From the NCBI RefSeq assembly GCF_011752995.1, contig NZ_VWWL01000006.1:248001-312000 (forward strand): DNA of 64,000 bases. Direction: 5' to 3'. The notes under the pieces were generated by a model. It was not told the origin of the DNA. It saw nothing but the letters and a program-made list of their open reading frames with translations, and ran no database searches. This stretch comes from Burkholderia sp. Ax-1724. GTDB lineage: Bacteria > Pseudomonadota > Gammaproteobacteria > Burkholderiales > Burkholderiaceae. Each line of letters starts with the position of its first letter. Positions within the stretch are counted from its first letter, which is position 1. Shown one piece after another: positions 51,263 to 60,228 of this stretch. Both the position numbers and the translations under genes were made by a program.

Positions 51263-52614
51263 GCACGCTCAATTTCACGCATGATCCGGCGCGGCGCAGC
51301 TGGATCGAATCGGCGAATGCCGCCGACACCGATTTCCCGATCCAGAATCTGCCGTTCGGCACGTTCGAGCGCGACGGCGAACAGCGCACCGGCGTCGCGA
51401 TCGGCGATCGTGTCGTCGATCTGCGCGCACTGCAGCGTATGGCGCTGCTCGACGGCGACGCGGCGCTTGCCTGCGCATCCGCCAGCGAGGCGACGCTCAA
51501 CGCATTGATGGCGCTCGACGCCCGCCATGCGAGCGCCCTGCGCGGCGCATTGTCGAACCTGCTGAAACACGACGCACTCGCGCGTGCGCGGCTCGAAGCG
51601 TCGCTCGATGCGGTGCTGCCGCGCATGAGCGAGGTGACGCCGGCGCTGCCTTGCACGATCGGCGACTACACGGACTTTCTGACCTCGTTGCATCACACCG
51701 AGCGCCACGGCCGCTACAAGGGCCTCGCCGTGCCGCTGCCGCCCGCCTTCAAGTCGCTGCCGATCGCCTATCACGGCCGCGCGTCGTCGCTGCGCGCGAG
51801 CGGCGGCGAGGTACGGCGGCCGCACGGCCAGTATCGCGACGCGCACGGCAACGTGTGCTTCGGGCCCGCGCCGATGCTCGACTTCGAACTCGAACTGGCC
51901 GCCGTGATCGGACGCGGCAACGCACTGACGCAACCCATTCCGGTCGACGAGGCACGCGCGCATATTTTCGGCTACTGCCTGCTCAACGACTGGTCGGCCA
52001 AGAGCATTCAATGGTTCGAGCAGGTGCTCGGACCGTTCCTCGGCAAGAGTTTTCATTCGAGCGTGTCGCCGTGGATCGTCACCGAGGAAGCGCTCGCGCC
52101 GTTTCGCAAGGCCCCGCCTCGGCGCGCGGCCGACGACCCCGCGATCCTGCCGCATCTTCACGGCGCACAGGACCAGCAGCACGGCGGCCTGCATCTCGAA
52201 CTGTTCGCGCATCTGTCGACGGCGGCCATGCGCCGCGAGCGCATCACGGCGGCGCGCATCACGCAGACTCACCTCGACAATCTGTACTGGACGTTCGCGC
52301 AGATGGTCGCGCATCACACGAGCAACGGCTGCAATCTGCGCACGGGCGACCTGCTCGGCAGCGGCACGATTTCAGGCGCGAGCGATGCCGCGCGCGCCTG
52401 CCTGACCGAACTGAGCGAAGCGGGCAAGCAGCCCATCGCGCTGCCGGGCGGCGAATCGCGCATCGAACTCGAAGACGGCGACGAGATCGTGCTGAGCGCG
52501 CGCGCGAGCGCACCGGGCGCCGTATCGATCGGCTTCGGCGAATGCCGCGGACGCATCGCGCCGGCCTTGCCCTACCCTCAACCGGCAGACGCCGCCGCGC
52601 ACGGAGCGCACTGA
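51259..52614 (+). CDS. Fumarylacetoacetase homologue
   Basis: A 451-residue protein of the full-length FAH type, not the short FAH-domain isomerase type. The family N-terminus SANAADTDFPIQNLPFGTF is obvious, followed by DYTDFLTSLHHTERHG with the catalytic His, PIAYHGRASSL, a metal-binding FELELAAVIG (Glu pair), LLNDWSAKSIQWFEQVLGPF, and the late region TGDLLGSGTISG. The usual reaction is fumarylacetoacetate to fumarate plus acetoacetate at the end of the homogentisate pathway. No homogentisate dioxygenase or maleylacetoacetate isomerase is nearby, so it may hydrolyse an analogous diketo acid made by the VOC enzyme. Confidence 0.93.
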   Translation: MSTLNFTHDPARRSWIESANAADTDFPIQNLPFGTFERDGEQRTGVAIGDRVVDLRALQRMALLDGDAALACASASEATLNALMALDARHASALRGALSNLLKHDALARARLEASLDAVLPRMSEVTPALPCTIGDYTDFLTSLHHTERHGRYKGLAVPLPPAFKSLPIAYHGRASSLRASGGEVRRPHGQYRDAHGNVCFGPAPMLDFELELAAVIGRGNALTQPIPVDEARAHIFGYCLLNDWSAKSIQWFEQVLGPFLGKSFHSSVSPWIVTEEALAPFRKAPPRRAADDPAILPHLHGAQDQQHGGLHLELFAHLSTAAMRRERITAARITQTHLDNLYWTFAQMVAHHTSNGCNLRTGDLLGSGTISGASDAARACLTELSEAGKQPIALPGGESRIELEDGDEIVLSARASAPGAVSIGFGECRGRIAPALPYPQPADAAAHGAH

Positions 52615-52617
52615 ATC

Positions 52618-53382
52618 ATGACGACGCTCAACGGTTTCACGCAATTCGGCGACGGTCCGCATAAAGTCATCGTGCTGAACGGCTGGTTCGGCAGCTCGGT
52701 CGACTGGCACGCGCTCACGCCGGCACTCGATCCCGAGCGCTTCGGCTACGCGTTCTTCGACTATCGCGGCTACGGGCTGTCGCGCGAGATCGACGGTGCC
52801 TTTAGCTTCGACGAAGTCGCCGGCGACGTGCTCGCGCTCGCCGATCATCTCGGCTGGCCGCGCTTCAGCCTGATCGGCCATTCGATGGGCGGCATGGCGA
52901 TGCAGCGCGTCCTGCTCGCCGCGCCGGAACGCATCGTGAAGATGGCCGGCGTATCGGCGGTACCCGCGTGCGGCTCGCGCATGGACGACACGCGTCTCGC
53001 GATGTTTTCCGCCGCCGTTGACGACGTCGCGAAGCGCGCGGGCATCATCCACTTTTCGACGGGCAGCCGGCACGCGGCGCGCTGGAGCGCCAATCTCGCC
53101 CAGCAATCGCAACGCGAGTCGCGGCGCGAAGCGTTCGCCGCCTATCTGCCGCACTGGGCCACCGGCGACTTCGCCGCGCAGATCGAGGGCAACCCGACGC
53201 CCGTGAAGCTGTTCGTCGGCGAACACGATCCGGCCATCACCGTGGACCTGATGACGCGCACGTGGCTGAAGTGGTATCCCAACGCCACGTTGGAAAGCTT
53301 GCCCAATGCGGGACACTATGCGATGTACGAAGTGCCGGTGGCACTCGCCACCGCACTGGAGAACTGGCTCGCCGAGCCCTAA
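52618..53382 (+). CDS. Alpha/beta hydrolase
   Basis: A 254-residue alpha/beta-fold hydrolase beginning three bases after the FAH stop. The nucleophile elbow is GHSMGGMA, the oxyanion region NGWFGSSVDWH precedes it, the acid Asp is probably in GEHDPAIT, and the His is in NAGHYAMYE, so the triad is complete. Such enzymes act in ring-cleavage pathways on meta-fission products, lactones or N-formyl amides. Here the reaction is unknown. After the stop comes about 110 bases with short repeats of GAACCAAC-like sequence before the next gene. Confidence 0.9.
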   Translation: MTTLNGFTQFGDGPHKVIVLNGWFGSSVDWHALTPALDPERFGYAFFDYRGYGLSREIDGAFSFDEVAGDVLALADHLGWPRFSLIGHSMGGMAMQRVLLAAPERIVKMAGVSAVPACGSRMDDTRLAMFSAAVDDVAKRAGIIHFSTGSRHAARWSANLAQQSQRESRREAFAAYLPHWATGDFAAQIEGNPTPVKLFVGEHDPAITVDLMTRTWLKWYPNATLESLPNAGHYAMYEVPVALATALENWLAEP

Positions 53383-53493
53383 CGAACGAACCAACGAACC
53401 AACGGACCGCCCATGCGGCAGTCAGGCATGCCCGTACGGACGCAGCGACGAACTGACGGACCAACGAACGACGGGCATGCCGCAGGAGACACT

Positions 53494-54297
53494 ATGTACG
53501 ACACCACCTATCTGCGCGCGACCTCGCTGGCCGAGGCGGTCGGCTGGCTGCGCGAGCATGACGAAGCGCGGCCGCTATCGGGCGGCATGACCCTGATTCC
53601 CACGCTCAAGCAGCGCCTCGCGGCACCGTCGCATCTGATCGATCTCACGCGGATCGACGCGCTGCGCGGCATCGAGGTGCGCGGCGACGTCCTGCGCATC
53701 GGCGCGCTGACGAAGCACGCCGAAGTGGCGGGTTCGAACGTCGTGCGCGAGGCGATTCCAGCGCTCGCTCATCTGGCGAGCCTGATCGCCGATCCGCAGG
53801 TGCGCAACCGCGGCACGATGGGCGGCTCGGTCGCCAACAACGATCCCGCCGCTGACTACCCCGCCGCCGTACTCGGACTGAACGCACACGTCGTCACCTC
53901 GTCGCAGCGGCGCATTCCCGCCGACGCGTTTTTCATCGACACGTTCGAGACCGCGCTCGCCGCCGACGAACTGATCGTCGCGATCGAGCTGGCGATTCCA
54001 CGCCGGGCCGCCTATGCGAAGTACCGGCATCCGGCGTCCGGCTACGCGGTGGCCGGCGTGTTCATCGCGCAGTACGACGACGCGATGCGCGTCGCCGTGA
54101 CCGGCGCGGGCGCCTCGGTGTTCCGCTGGTTCGACGCCGAGACCGCGTTGCAGCAGAACCTGGCGCCCGCGGCACTCGAACCACTGTCCGTCGAGCGCGA
54201 CACGCTGCCCGACGACGACAACGCGTCCGCGCCGTATCGCGCGCATCTGATCGAAACTTATACCCGCCGCGCATTGCAGGCGCTGCTCGCGTCGTAA
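53494..54297 (+). CDS. Molybdenum hydroxylase, FAD subunit (CoxM-like)
   Basis: A 267-residue medium subunit of a xanthine oxidase/CO dehydrogenase-family enzyme. FAD-binding features: LSGGMTLIP (in the place of the usual AGGTDLL), and RNRGTMGGSVANNDPAADYP, typical of this subunit. The C-terminal CO_deh_flav_C-like part follows. The ATG at 53494 has CAGGAGAC directly upstream; the frame is open from 53413 but that part is non-family. It passes electrons from the FeS subunit to an acceptor. First of four genes (FAD, CoxG, FeS, Mo). Confidence 0.92.
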   Translation: MYDTTYLRATSLAEAVGWLREHDEARPLSGGMTLIPTLKQRLAAPSHLIDLTRIDALRGIEVRGDVLRIGALTKHAEVAGSNVVREAIPALAHLASLIADPQVRNRGTMGGSVANNDPAADYPAAVLGLNAHVVTSSQRRIPADAFFIDTFETALAADELIVAIELAIPRRAAYAKYRHPASGYAVAGVFIAQYDDAMRVAVTGAGASVFRWFDAETALQQNLAPAALEPLSVERDTLPDDDNASAPYRAHLIETYTRRALQALLAS

Positions 54298-54324
54298 CGG
54301 CGCGCGCTCATCGAGGAGACAAGG

Positions 54325-54786
54325 ATGGAATTCACCGGATCGCAAACCATCGCGGCATCGCGCGAACAGGTATGGCAAGGACTCAACGACGCAGCCGTGT
54401 TGCAGGAATGCGTGCCTGGATGCGAGTCGTTCGAGGCCGATAGCGAAGACCAGTACAAGGCGGTCGTGGTGGCATCGGTCGGGCCCGTGAAGGCGCGCTT
54501 CAAGGGCACACTCGAACTGTCGGAACGCGACGCGCCGAACGGCTACCGGATCGTCGGCCAGGGCGAAGGCGGCATCGCGGGCTTCGGCAAGATGACCGCC
54601 ACCGTGACGCTCGCCGATGCCGAGGACGGCACGCTTCTGACCTACGTGGCCGAAGCGCAGGTCGGCGGCAAGCTGGCCCAGATCGGCTCGCGCCTCGTCA
54701 CCTCGGTGGCGAACAAGCTCGCCGCCGAATTCTTCAAGCGTTTCAACGCGACGATGAGCGCGGCCAGCCAGAACGCCGGCCAATGA
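54325..54786 (+). CDS. CoxG-like SRPBCC family protein
   Basis: A 153-residue protein starting [20 protein letters not shown], characteristic of the carbon monoxide dehydrogenase subunit G (CoxG) group with START/SRPBCC fold. CoxG proteins are not part of the catalytic core; in CO dehydrogenase systems they help recruit the enzyme to the membrane or quinone pool. Here it sits between the FAD and FeS subunit genes, which fits an accessory role in electron transfer of this hydroxylase. GAGGAGAC precedes the start. Confidence 0.9.
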   Translation: MEFTGSQTIAASREQVWQGLNDAAVLQECVPGCESFEADSEDQYKAVVVASVGPVKARFKGTLELSERDAPNGYRIVGQGEGGIAGFGKMTATVTLADAEDGTLLTYVAEAQVGGKLAQIGSRLVTSVANKLAAEFFKRFNATMSAASQNAGQ

Positions 54787-54819
54787 GCGCTCCTCAAGCA
54801 CAGGAAACACAGGTGAACC

Positions 54820-55329
54820 ATGGTTGAAGTCCAATTGCAGGTCAACGGCGCGGACGTCCGGCACGAGGTGCCCGACAACACGCTGCTGGTCGAATTCCTG
54901 CGCGAGCACTTGCGCCTGACCGGCACGCACGTCGGTTGCGATACGAGCCAGTGCGGCGCGTGCACGGTCCATCTCGACGGTCATGCGGTCAAGTCCTGCA
55001 CCGTGCTCGCCGCACAGGCGAGCGGCGGGCAGGTCGTTACGGTGGAAGGTCTCAACGCGCAGTGCGGCGGCAAGCTGCACCCGGTGCAGAACGCCTTCGT
55101 TCAATGCCACGGCCTGCAATGCGGCTTCTGCACGCCGGGCATGATCATGGCGAGCGCGTTCTATCTGCGCGAGGAACCGGCTCTCGACCAGGCGAGCATC
55201 AGCCACGCGCTGGAAGGCAATATCTGCCGTTGCACCGGTTACGTGAACATCATCGAGGCGGTTCGTCACGCGGCGCGCGAGATGTACCCCGATGCGCCGT
55301 TCGCGCGTACGGAGGCACACCCGTCATGA
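54820..55329 (+). CDS. Molybdenum hydroxylase, [2Fe-2S] subunit (CoxS-like)
   Basis: A 169-residue small subunit with all eight cluster ligands. The plant-type ferredoxin cluster uses Cys40, Cys45, Cys48 and Cys60 ([13 protein letters not shown]); the second, proximal to molybdenum, uses Cys101, Cys104, Cys136 and Cys138 ([17 protein letters not shown]). It transfers electrons from the Mo centre to the FAD subunit. Its TGA overlaps the ATG of the large subunit gene, ensuring stoichiometric synthesis. Confidence 0.96.
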   Translation: MVEVQLQVNGADVRHEVPDNTLLVEFLREHLRLTGTHVGCDTSQCGACTVHLDGHAVKSCTVLAAQASGGQVVTVEGLNAQCGGKLHPVQNAFVQCHGLQCGFCTPGMIMASAFYLREEPALDQASISHALEGNICRCTGYVNIIEAVRHAAREMYPDAPFARTEAHPS

Positions 55330-57677
55330 TCGGCAAACCGATACCTCGCGTCGAAGACCAGCGCTTCGTCACCGGCAACGGCCAGTACACCGACGATATC
55401 CACGTCGACGGACAGCTGCACGCGGCGTTTCTGCGCTCGCCGCACGCGCACGCGGTGCTGCGTTCGATCGACACCAGCGCGGCGAGCGAAGCGCCCGGCG
55501 TGATCGCGGTGCTGGTCGGCCAGCAGTATCTCGACGACGGCTTCCAGGGCATCGACCATGTACCGAATCCCGTCGATGCGGTCGACGCGACGAAGAAGGC
55601 CTTCCTCACCTCGCTGACGGGCTCCATCTTCAACCAGCTTCATCTGCCGCTGCCAGTCGATCGCGTGCGCTACGTCGGCGAGGCGATCGCCATGGTGATC
55701 GCGCAAACGCCGCAGCAGGCGCGCAACGCATCGGAGCTGATCGAGGTCGATTACGACCCGCTCGACGCCGTCATCAACGGCCACGACGCGCTGCGGCCCG
55801 AGGCGCCGCAACTGTGGGACGGGGCCCCCGGCAACCTCTGCTTCCAGACGCAGATCGGCGAGCGCAACGCGGCCCGCGAGATCATCGCGCGGGCCGATCA
55901 CGTGGTACAGCGCGAGTTCCATCACAGCCGGCTCGTCAATTGCCAGATGGAGCCGCGCAGCGCAATCGGCGCTTACGACGCGGCCACGGATGCCTACACG
56001 CTGATCTCCGGCAGCCAGGGCGCCGTGCGCCAGCAACTGTGCCTCGCCGCCGCGCTGAAGGTGCCCACCGCGCGCCTGCGCGTGGTGTGTCCGGATACGG
56101 GCGGCGGCTTCGGGCCGCGTTCGTTCGTCTACGTCGAGCAGTTGGCCGTGCTATGGGCCGCGCGCCGCATCGGGCGGCCGGTCAAATGGACCAGCGATCG
56201 CAGCGAAGCCTTCCTCGCCGATTACCAGGGACGCGATGCGATCATTCGCTCGACGATCGGCTTTTCGAAAGACGGCCGCATACTCGCCATCGACAACGAA
56301 TGGATCGGCAACGTCGGCGCGCACACGGTCTCCTATGTGCCGATGTCGAACGGCACGCGCATCATGACGACCGTCTACGATGTGCCGGTCGCCGCCGTGC
56401 ACGTGAGCGCGGTGCTGAGCAACACGGTGCCGACGGCGCCGTATCGCGGCGCGGGCCGTCCCGAGGCGACGCATGTGATCGAGCGCATGCTCGATCTCGC
56501 CGCGGCCGAACTGCGCATCGACCGCGCGGAAATCCGCCGCCGCAATCTCGTGCCGCACGACAAGCTGCCCTATCGCAGTCCGATGGGCCTCACGTACGAC
56601 AGCGGCGACTTCGCGCGCAACATGGCGCGCGCATTGACGCTCGCGCAATGGGACAGCTTCGAGGCACGCCGCGCGCAGTCGCGCGCGAACGGACGGCTGC
56701 GCGGCATCGGGCTTGCCAACTACATCGAGTCGCCGGTCGGCGCGCCGCGCGAGCGCATCGAGCTGACCGTGCGCACGGACGGCAGCGTCGATATCGTGTC
56801 GGGCACGCAATCGACGGGCCAGGGCCACGAGACCACCTTTGCGCAGGTGATCGCGCATCATCTCGGCGTACCGATGGAAGCCGTCAAGCTGCGCACCGGC
56901 GACACCGCGTTCGTGAGCGTCGGCGGCGGCAGCCACTCCGACCGCACGATGCGGCTGGGCGGCATGCTGCTCGTCGATACCGCGCAGCAGATCATCGCCA
57001 TCGGCAAGCAGGTGGCCGCAACGCTGCTCGACGCGGACGCCGCCGGCATTGCCTTCGCCGACGCCCACTTCACGGCGCCGGCCGGCGGCAAACGGGCGAG
57101 TCTCGCCGACATCGCCCGGCACGTCGCGCAGCACGGACTGCCCGGCGACCCGTCGCTCAGAAAGCTGTACGCCTGCGCGGAGGTCAACACGCGCGTGCCC
57201 GCGCATCCGACCGGCGCGGCCGTCTGCGAACTCGAGGTGGACCCCGACACCGGCATCGTGCAACTCGTCAACTACACCTCGGTCGACGACGTCGGCCAGC
57301 CGATCAACCCGCTGATCGTCGAGGGCCAGGTGCACGGCGGTCTCGCGCAGGGAATCGGCCAGGCGCTGTCCGAAGGCTTCTACGTGGACCGCGAGACGGG
57401 ACAGGTGCTGACCGGCTCGTATATGGACTACGGCATGCCGCGCGCCGGCGTGATCCCGCCGCTCAACGTCGAGCTGACGGAAGACCCGACCCACGGCAAT
57501 CCGCTGCGCGTCAAAGGCGGCGGAGAAAGCGGCATCACGCCGGCCACGGCGACGATCTTCAACGCGCTGGCCGACGCGCTCCAGGAACACGGCAGCGACG
57601 AACTCGCGATGCCGGCCACGCCGAAGGTCATCTGGGAATACATTCATCGCGCACAAGGAGGCGCTCATGTCGACTGA
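55326..57677 (+). CDS. Molybdenum hydroxylase, large Mo-cofactor subunit
   Basis: A 783-residue molybdopterin-binding subunit. The active-site loop reads PYRGAGRPE (from about residue 372), the form II-like motif, and not the AYRCSFR of true CO dehydrogenases. The catalytic Glu is expected at residue 734 in KGGGESGIT. Other MoCo-binding pieces are DTGGGFGPRSF and TQSTGQGHETTFAQV. The enzyme should add oxygen from water next to a ring nitrogen or oxygen, or to an aldehyde; substrates in this family include nicotinate, quinolines, picolinate and furoyl-CoA. ATG overlaps the FeS gene, and its end overlaps the crotonase gene by 11 bases. Confidence 0.93.
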   Translation: MIGKPIPRVEDQRFVTGNGQYTDDIHVDGQLHAAFLRSPHAHAVLRSIDTSAASEAPGVIAVLVGQQYLDDGFQGIDHVPNPVDAVDATKKAFLTSLTGSIFNQLHLPLPVDRVRYVGEAIAMVIAQTPQQARNASELIEVDYDPLDAVINGHDALRPEAPQLWDGAPGNLCFQTQIGERNAAREIIARADHVVQREFHHSRLVNCQMEPRSAIGAYDAATDAYTLISGSQGAVRQQLCLAAALKVPTARLRVVCPDTGGGFGPRSFVYVEQLAVLWAARRIGRPVKWTSDRSEAFLADYQGRDAIIRSTIGFSKDGRILAIDNEWIGNVGAHTVSYVPMSNGTRIMTTVYDVPVAAVHVSAVLSNTVPTAPYRGAGRPEATHVIERMLDLAAAELRIDRAEIRRRNLVPHDKLPYRSPMGLTYDSGDFARNMARALTLAQWDSFEARRAQSRANGRLRGIGLANYIESPVGAPRERIELTVRTDGSVDIVSGTQSTGQGHETTFAQVIAHHLGVPMEAVKLRTGDTAFVSVGGGSHSDRTMRLGGMLLVDTAQQIIAIGKQVAATLLDADAAGIAFADAHFTAPAGGKRASLADIARHVAQHGLPGDPSLRKLYACAEVNTRVPAHPTGAAVCELEVDPDTGIVQLVNYTSVDDVGQPINPLIVEGQVHGGLAQGIGQALSEGFYVDRETGQVLTGSYMDYGMPRAGVIPPLNVELTEDPTHGNPLRVKGGGESGITPATATIFNALADALQEHGSDELAMPATPKVIWEYIHRAQGGAHVD

Positions 57678-58392
57678 ATCCATCGCTATTCGCCGTGAAG
57701 GGGCGCTGCTCGAAGTGGTGCTCGACAGGCCCGGGAACGGCAACCTGATCGACCAGGCGATGAGCGAGGCGATCATCGCCGCCGTCACCACGCTCGACGA
57801 CGAGACCAGGCTCGTGCGCATCGTCAGCAGCGGCAAGGACTTCTGCAAGGGACGCCAGTCGCCGATGCCGCCCGCCGGCGCGAAGCCGTCGGCGGAAACC
57901 TTGCGCCGCGTGGTCGCGGCTCCGCCGCTCGCGCTCTACGACGCGCTGAAGGCCGTGCGCGTGCCGGTCGTGGCCGTCGTGCGCGGCGAGGCGATCGGCG
58001 TGGGCTGCGCGCTCGCGGGGGTCTGCGACGTCGCGCTCGCCGCCGACGACGCGGTCTTCCAGATTCCCGAAATGGAACGCGACATTCCGCCGACGCTCGT
58101 GATGTCGGCGCTGATCGGCCGCGTGCCCGTCAAGACGGTGGCGCATATGGTGTTGAGCCGCGCGCGGCTCTCCGCGCAGGAAGCGCTGACGGCGGGGCTC
58201 GTGAGCCGCGTCGTCGCGGCCGCCGCGCTCGACGCCGAAGCCACCGCGCTGACCGAAACGCTGCTCGGCTGCAGCGCGGTCACGCTGCGCGCCGTCAAGC
58301 AGTTCCTGCAGCTCGCGCCGGACATGTCCGACGCGGGTTCGAGCGGCTTTGCCGCCCACCTGGCGGCCACCGCGCTGTCGGCACGCTTCTGA
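57667..58392 (+). CDS. Enoyl-CoA hydratase/isomerase (crotonase) family protein
   Basis: A 241-residue crotonase-fold protein; AAGGAG inside the end of the previous gene drives its ATG. The oxyanion-hole regions are visible (SGKDFCKGR and RGEAIGVGCALAG). Of the two Glu residues used by classical enoyl-CoA hydratase, the first is replaced by Ala115 (GVGCALAG where GGGCELA is usual), while the second, Glu135 in QIPEMERD, is kept. It may therefore be a CoA-thioester hydrolase, isomerase or C-C hydrolase and not a hydratase. In furoate degradation a crotonase relative hydrolyses 2-oxoglutaryl-CoA next to a molybdenum dehydrogenase, a layout that resembles this one. Confidence 0.85.
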   Translation: MSTESIAIRREGALLEVVLDRPGNGNLIDQAMSEAIIAAVTTLDDETRLVRIVSSGKDFCKGRQSPMPPAGAKPSAETLRRVVAAPPLALYDALKAVRVPVVAVVRGEAIGVGCALAGVCDVALAADDAVFQIPEMERDIPPTLVMSALIGRVPVKTVAHMVLSRARLSAQEALTAGLVSRVVAAAALDAEATALTETLLGCSAVTLRAVKQFLQLAPDMSDAGSSGFAAHLAATALSARF

Positions 58393-58437
58393 GCGCTGCC
58401 GATCTCCACGCGCCCTCTCGCGCACAAGGACACGACA

Positions 58438-60003
58438 TTGAGACCCAAGACCCTCATCGCTTCAACCGCGCAAGGCGCGGAGCTGCCCGACCTCGAACGC
58501 TTCCGGCTGCGGCGTTTTCTCGAATCGCTCGACGCGACGGAACTCGAACGCCATGACGAACCGGTCGATCTCGCCGACGTCGCCGGCATCATGGAAGGCA
58601 ATCCGCGCGCGGTCTGGTTCGCGCAACCGTCGGGCGGCGCTGTCTCGCTGGCGGGCAGCGTGGCCGCGAGCCGCTCGCGCCTCGCCCAGGCATTCGACAC
58701 GACGCCCGGAGGGCTGCTCGAAACCGTGCGCGACCGTCTGCGCACCAAAGGCAAGCTCGTCGAGGTGAGCCGCGCACAGGCGCCCGTGCAGCAGGTCGTG
58801 CTGACCGGCGACGACTGCGATTTCACGGCGCTGCCCGTGCATCTGCAACACGATCTGGACGGCGCGCCGTATATTTCGGCGTCGATCGATTTCGCCGTCG
58901 ATCCCGACACGGGCTGGACCAATGTCGGCATTCGCCGGCTGATGCTGCGCGGGCGCCGTACCGCGGGCATCGACCTCGTGGCGCCGTCCGATCTGCGCGC
59001 GATCTCGATGGCCCATTCGAAGCGCGGCGAGCGTCTGCCGATCGCCTTCGCGGTCGGCACACACCCGATCGACCACGTCGGCGCGACCATGCGCATTCCC
59101 GCCGACGAACTGGAACTCGTCGCGGCATTGCGCGGCGCGCCGCTCGGCGTCGTCAAATGCGTGACCAACGATCTGCTCGTGCCGGCCGACGCGGAATTCA
59201 TTCTCGAAGGCTATCTCGACGAGCGCGGCCACGCGGAACCCGAAGGACCGTATGGCGAGTTTCTCGGCTACTACGGCGGCATCAAGACGAACCCGGTCTT
59301 TCATCTGACGGCCATCACGCATCGCCAGGACGCCGTGTTCCAGACCTGCACGATCGGCGGGCGCACGATGGCGCGTACCGATACGGCGCAACTGGCCGCG
59401 CTGCGCACCGAAGTGACGGTATGGCGCGCGCTCGAAACGGCCGTGCGCGAAATCCGGGCGGTGTATGCGAGCCCGGCCACGGGCGGCATGTTCAACGTGC
59501 GCGTCGCGATGCAGCAGCGCGTGCCCGGCGAAGCGCACAACGCGATCGCCGCCGTGTTCGCGTCGCTCGCCAACGTCAAGCACGTCTTCGTGGTCGATCC
59601 CGACATCGATATCTTTTCCGACGAACAGATGGATTGGGCGCTCGCCACGCGCTTCCAGGCCGATCGCGATCTCGTGATGCACAGCGGCATGCGCGCGATG
59701 CCGCTCGATCCGTCGCTGGCCGGTGCCGCTGTGACGGCCAAAGTCGGCTTCGATCTGACGCTGCCGCTGCTGCGCCCGGGCGAACAGCGCAATCTCGAAC
59801 ATCGCGTGCCGACGCCGCCCGCGCTCACGGGCACGCGCTTCGATTCGCTCGAAGCCGCGCTGGAACACGGCCCCAAGCGCTTCACCGAACTGATGTCGGC
59901 AACGGGAACCCGCGACGGCCGCGAAGTCGTGCGCTGGCTCGAAGATACCGGCGCGAGGCGCGCGATCGTCCGCGACGAGGAAGGGCGGTATGCGTTTGCG
60001 TGA
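58438..60003 (+). CDS. UbiD-type prenyl-FMN-dependent (de)carboxylase
   Basis: A 521-residue UbiD-family enzyme, TTG start with AAGGA upstream. The catalytic Glu-Arg-Glu set can be placed: Arg166 in NVGIRRLML, Glu269 and Glu274 in PEGPYGEFLGYYG. Other family blocks are GIDLVAPSDLRAISMAH, VGTHPIDHVGATMRIPADE, LRGAPLGVVKCVTNDLLVPA and DPDIDIFSDEQMDWALATRFQ. It removes or adds a carboxyl on an aromatic, heteroaromatic or acrylic acid. The sequence is unlike the ubiquinone-pathway UbiD start region and closer, from memory, to the 2,5-furandicarboxylate or aromatic-acid group. Last gene of the run, followed by an inverted repeat. Confidence 0.92.
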   Translation: MRPKTLIASTAQGAELPDLERFRLRRFLESLDATELERHDEPVDLADVAGIMEGNPRAVWFAQPSGGAVSLAGSVAASRSRLAQAFDTTPGGLLETVRDRLRTKGKLVEVSRAQAPVQQVVLTGDDCDFTALPVHLQHDLDGAPYISASIDFAVDPDTGWTNVGIRRLMLRGRRTAGIDLVAPSDLRAISMAHSKRGERLPIAFAVGTHPIDHVGATMRIPADELELVAALRGAPLGVVKCVTNDLLVPADAEFILEGYLDERGHAEPEGPYGEFLGYYGGIKTNPVFHLTAITHRQDAVFQTCTIGGRTMARTDTAQLAALRTEVTVWRALETAVREIRAVYASPATGGMFNVRVAMQQRVPGEAHNAIAAVFASLANVKHVFVVDPDIDIFSDEQMDWALATRFQADRDLVMHSGMRAMPLDPSLAGAAVTAKVGFDLTLPLLRPGEQRNLEHRVPTPPALTGTRFDSLEAALEHGPKRFTELMSATGTRDGREVVRWLEDTGARRAIVRDEEGRYAFA

Positions 60004-60021
60004 GCGGGGGTGAGTCTGCGG

Positions 60022-60071
60022 GAGCCGGGTCATGTCCCTCGGGTCATGACTCCCGGCTCATGACCCGGCTC
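60022..60071. repeat. Inverted repeat after the UbiD gene
   Basis: GAGCCGGGTCATG and CATGACCCGGCTC are perfect 13-bp arms around 24 bases, and the loop contains a further GGGTCATG copy able to pair alternatively. No T run follows; it may still end the operon by forming a stable 3' structure. Confidence 0.6.
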
Positions 60072-60228
60072 GCCCGGCACCGCGACGCGGCGGCGGTTGC
60101 GCCACGCCCGAGCGCCGCGTCGCGGCACACGCCTGCCGCGAGTCGGGTGTTGTCCCGGTCGCGGATAACCCTGCGCGGCGATAAAATCCAGGCAGCCCTA
60201 TCGTGCCCTGCTTCAAGGATCGCCGCAG

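Noticed and set aside
53494..57677. Aerobic carbon monoxide dehydrogenase
   Set aside because: The active-site loop PYRGAGRPE is form II-like and lacks the AYRCSFR motif of CO-oxidising enzymes; the context is catabolic.
48692..60003. Complete 2,5-furandicarboxylate/furoate (Hmf-type) cluster
   Set aside because: Mo enzyme, crotonase, UbiD and UbiX fit, but no furoyl-CoA synthetase is present, and FAH, VOC and FAD hydroxylase have no role in that pathway. Kept only as a partial analogy.
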